This document shows, piece after piece, positions 61,972 to 64,000 of a DNA stretch of 64,000 nt (position 1 is the first letter of the stretch; the number at the start of each line of letters is the position of its first letter). Under the pieces are notes generated by a model. It worked only from the letters and a program-made list of their open reading frames with translations. It was not told the origin of the DNA and did not search any database. The translations under genes were made by a program, and so were the position numbers. This DNA comes from Coffea arabica (Eukaryota; Streptophyta; Magnoliopsida; Gentianales; Rubiaceae), in the NCBI RefSeq assembly GCF_036785885.1, contig NC_092312.1, positions 24,632,001 to 24,696,000 of the forward strand. Reading direction: 5' to 3'.

Positions 61972-62163
61972 TTGAATTAAAGCCAGCATCCAAATTCCAC
62001 ACAGGGCCTGCAATGCTACCTAATTACGTTGACAAAAATAAGGTGAACCACCATAAGCAAACAAAAGAGAAGACGATTAAAACAGGTCTGCTCAGAACCG
62101 ATTGAGCTGAAGAAACCTTTTTTCTACATAACATAGCCATTCCAGGTTGCTTGCCAAGGCACT

Positions 62164-62980
62164 ATGGCAGAAGAAGTGAAGCTTTTCAGGACATGGTCCA
62201 GCGGATATGCTTTGAGGATTGTCTGGGCACTGAAGCTTAAGGGGATAGAGTATGAGACCATCTTTGAGGATCTTACCAACAAGAGCCCTTCACTTCTCCA
62301 GTATAATCCTATTCATGGAAAGGTGCCCGTGCTCGTGCATGATGGTAAACCAGTCTGTGAATCTCTTGTGATTCTCGAGTACGTTGACGAGACATGGAAG
62401 CATAATCCTCTCCTACCTCAAGATCCTTATGAGAAATCCATGGCACGATTCTGGGCGAATTTTGGAGATGATAAGGTATGAAAACGTTTGCTAGCTCAAA
62501 TAGTTTAAATCATTTGCCCTGCAATACAAAATAACATTAAGCATATCAGCATGTTTGTTCCAGCTTTTGGTCAATTGAAAATATTATGTGATGCTTAACC
62601 TTAATTTCCAAGTGTAGCTCATGAAATCAATATGGCAACTTTTCATTGCACGTGAGAAAGATCAAGATGTAGCAGCAGTAGAAGCACTGGAGAATCTAAA
62701 ACTTGTTGAAGAGCAACTAAAAGGAAAGAAATTCTTTCACGGGGAGACTATTGGATACCTTGATCTCGCATTTGGTTGGTTCGCTGACTTCGTTAGCATT
62801 CTAGAAGAAATAATGAGTCTAAAGTTGGTAGATGGAGAGAGATTCCCTCACTTGTCATCCTGGATCCAACATTTCATGGATGCTCCTGTAATCAGAGACT
62901 GCTGGCCACCTCGAGACAAAATGATCATCAAGTACCAAGTTATGCGCGAGAAGTATCTTGCAGCAGCAACACCCAAGTGA
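62164..62980 (+). CDS. Tau-class glutathione S-transferase, copy 2
   Basis: Exons 62164-62475 and 62618-62980 give 224 residues with the same structure as copy 1. About 94% of residues are identical. Pro14, next to the catalytic Ser13, is Gly here (SSGYALR), a change at a position that is nearly always Pro in this class. Others include R59H, A161F and N163D. The cis-Pro and Glu-Ser glutathione contacts are kept. The gene has only about 180 bp of shared promoter before a 1.6-kb Mutator-like element. The AATAAA that follows copy 1 has been lost by a small deletion. It is probably functional, but expression and substrate range may differ. Confidence 0.95.
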
Positions 62981-64000
62981 AGCTGAATCTAGCAGACTTT
63001 AAACACCATCCAGCATGGTGCCTTCAATCTTGTCAAACAAAAAAATGGATTTTACATGACATTAGAAGTGCAACTTAATTGATGAAGCAGCACAATTTCT
63101 TGCATTGTAAGATATTTATGGTCACTGGCTACCTTAAGAACAAGGAATCCACAACAAAAGTAGTACATCTATTTCAAGCATCTGCAGTTTGTAACTTCTC
63201 CTTGGAATGTTTTATCCCATAAAAAATGTTTCTGCAATGTCACACAAGTGAAAGAAGGAAAGTTACTTGAGCAAGATTGCCCCCAAAATTATAAATTTTA
63301 GAAAAGTTCTTTTTATATGTAGCACGAGGTTAAAACTCATCAACGCCATGGTAATGCATTATAAGCTTTAAGCAAAACAAATTTGACACATCTTGTGATA
63401 ATCAAAGGACATGAATAAACACATCTTACTTTTTTTTTTTTGAATTTTCGCAACTTCTTTTAAAATTATACATCATCTTACATGTTCTGAATCACTTATT
63501 AAATGTTGTTATTTCTGGAATTGGTTAAGCGAAATCCCAGCTAACCACTTTGTCAGTCACTTTAATAAAGCAGGGGATTTAATTGAACATAAGGAAAGAA
63601 GAAAAGTGCAGTAACACTTCCAATAAGGGCACCATATCAATTTCCAAAAGACAAAAGTAAAAAGACTATAATTCAGAGTACAGAATAATTGCATTGGAAC
63701 ACCCTCAGTTAACCTTTTCTGAAATGGCATTAACCAAACATGCATCAAGATAGTATGAACTTAGACAAAAGCAAATAATCATCTGCAACAGCAAAACAAT
63801 GCATCTGAGCTTCTTCATTTTCCCAACATACAAATTAGAAAACAAAAGCCTAGTGCTCATCTTGTTTGTACGCAGCATTTGAATTGCAAAAAATACTGCT
63901 GTCCATTCTACATTTGCCTGCCCCTAGTATTATGCCAGGCTGCAATCATGTTGTGGATTATTTTCAATTTTAGCCAGAGGAAAAACAAACAAAATACATG
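62981..64000. other. Duplicated GST downstream DNA, no gene seen
   Basis: It matches 51787-52822 closely to the window edge, so the duplication continues beyond the window. Only small indels differ. No gene is recognisable. Confidence 0.6.

Overview
This is a plant nuclear window. It is AT-rich, has spliced genes with GT-AG introns, carries plant-only families (PLS-class PPR proteins, a tau-class glutathione transferase pair, GH18 class III chitinases, an F-box/kelch protein) and is full of small DNA transposons. The gene content points to a dicotyledon. I cannot name the species from the sequence alone.

Layout. 1-1278 (-): 5' part of a PPR gene running off the window. 3.5-8.2 kb: two 297-residue class III chitinases, convergent, with a small LYR-motif protein gene between them. 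10.4-16.1 kb (-): RPB8, a subunit shared by the nuclear RNA polymerases, with a complete hAT-type element in its largest intron. 16.8-17.2 kb: a short hAT-like element. 17.65-20.76 kb (+): a single EF-hand membrane protein. 21.4-23.8 kb (-): a 74-residue protein of unknown function directly followed, 50 nt later and apparently in the same transcript, by mitochondrial ribosomal protein mL43. 26.2-28.6 kb (-): a small secreted six-cysteine protein. 31.4 kb (+): a two-TM membrane protein. 38.8-39.9 kb (+): an intronless SKIP25/KUF1-like F-box/kelch protein. 42.7-45.3 kb: a probable Helitron with B3-domain and RNase H-like pieces inside. 51.0-51.8 and 62.2-63.0 kb (+): duplicated tau GST genes. 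54.2-57.1 kb (-): a DYW-class PPR gene that now looks dead, split by a 219-bp TRIM element and carrying two further lesions.

The right half records a sequence of duplications and insertions. A 1.4-kb segment at 32.9-34.3 kb recurs at 57.9-60.3 kb, there enlarged by a 1.1-kb palindromic Mutator-like element. It is joined directly to a second copy of the GST locus, which carries its own 1.6-kb Mutator-like element. The first copy of each segment preserves the empty target site, so both insertions can be dated as later than the duplication.

No operon-like or defence-like system is evident. The most unusual coding arrangement is the two-cistron locus at 21.4-23.8 kb, whose first intron also has a GC donor. 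Exon models given here were built by eye from splice consensus, reading phase and family resemblance. No transcripts or database searches were available.
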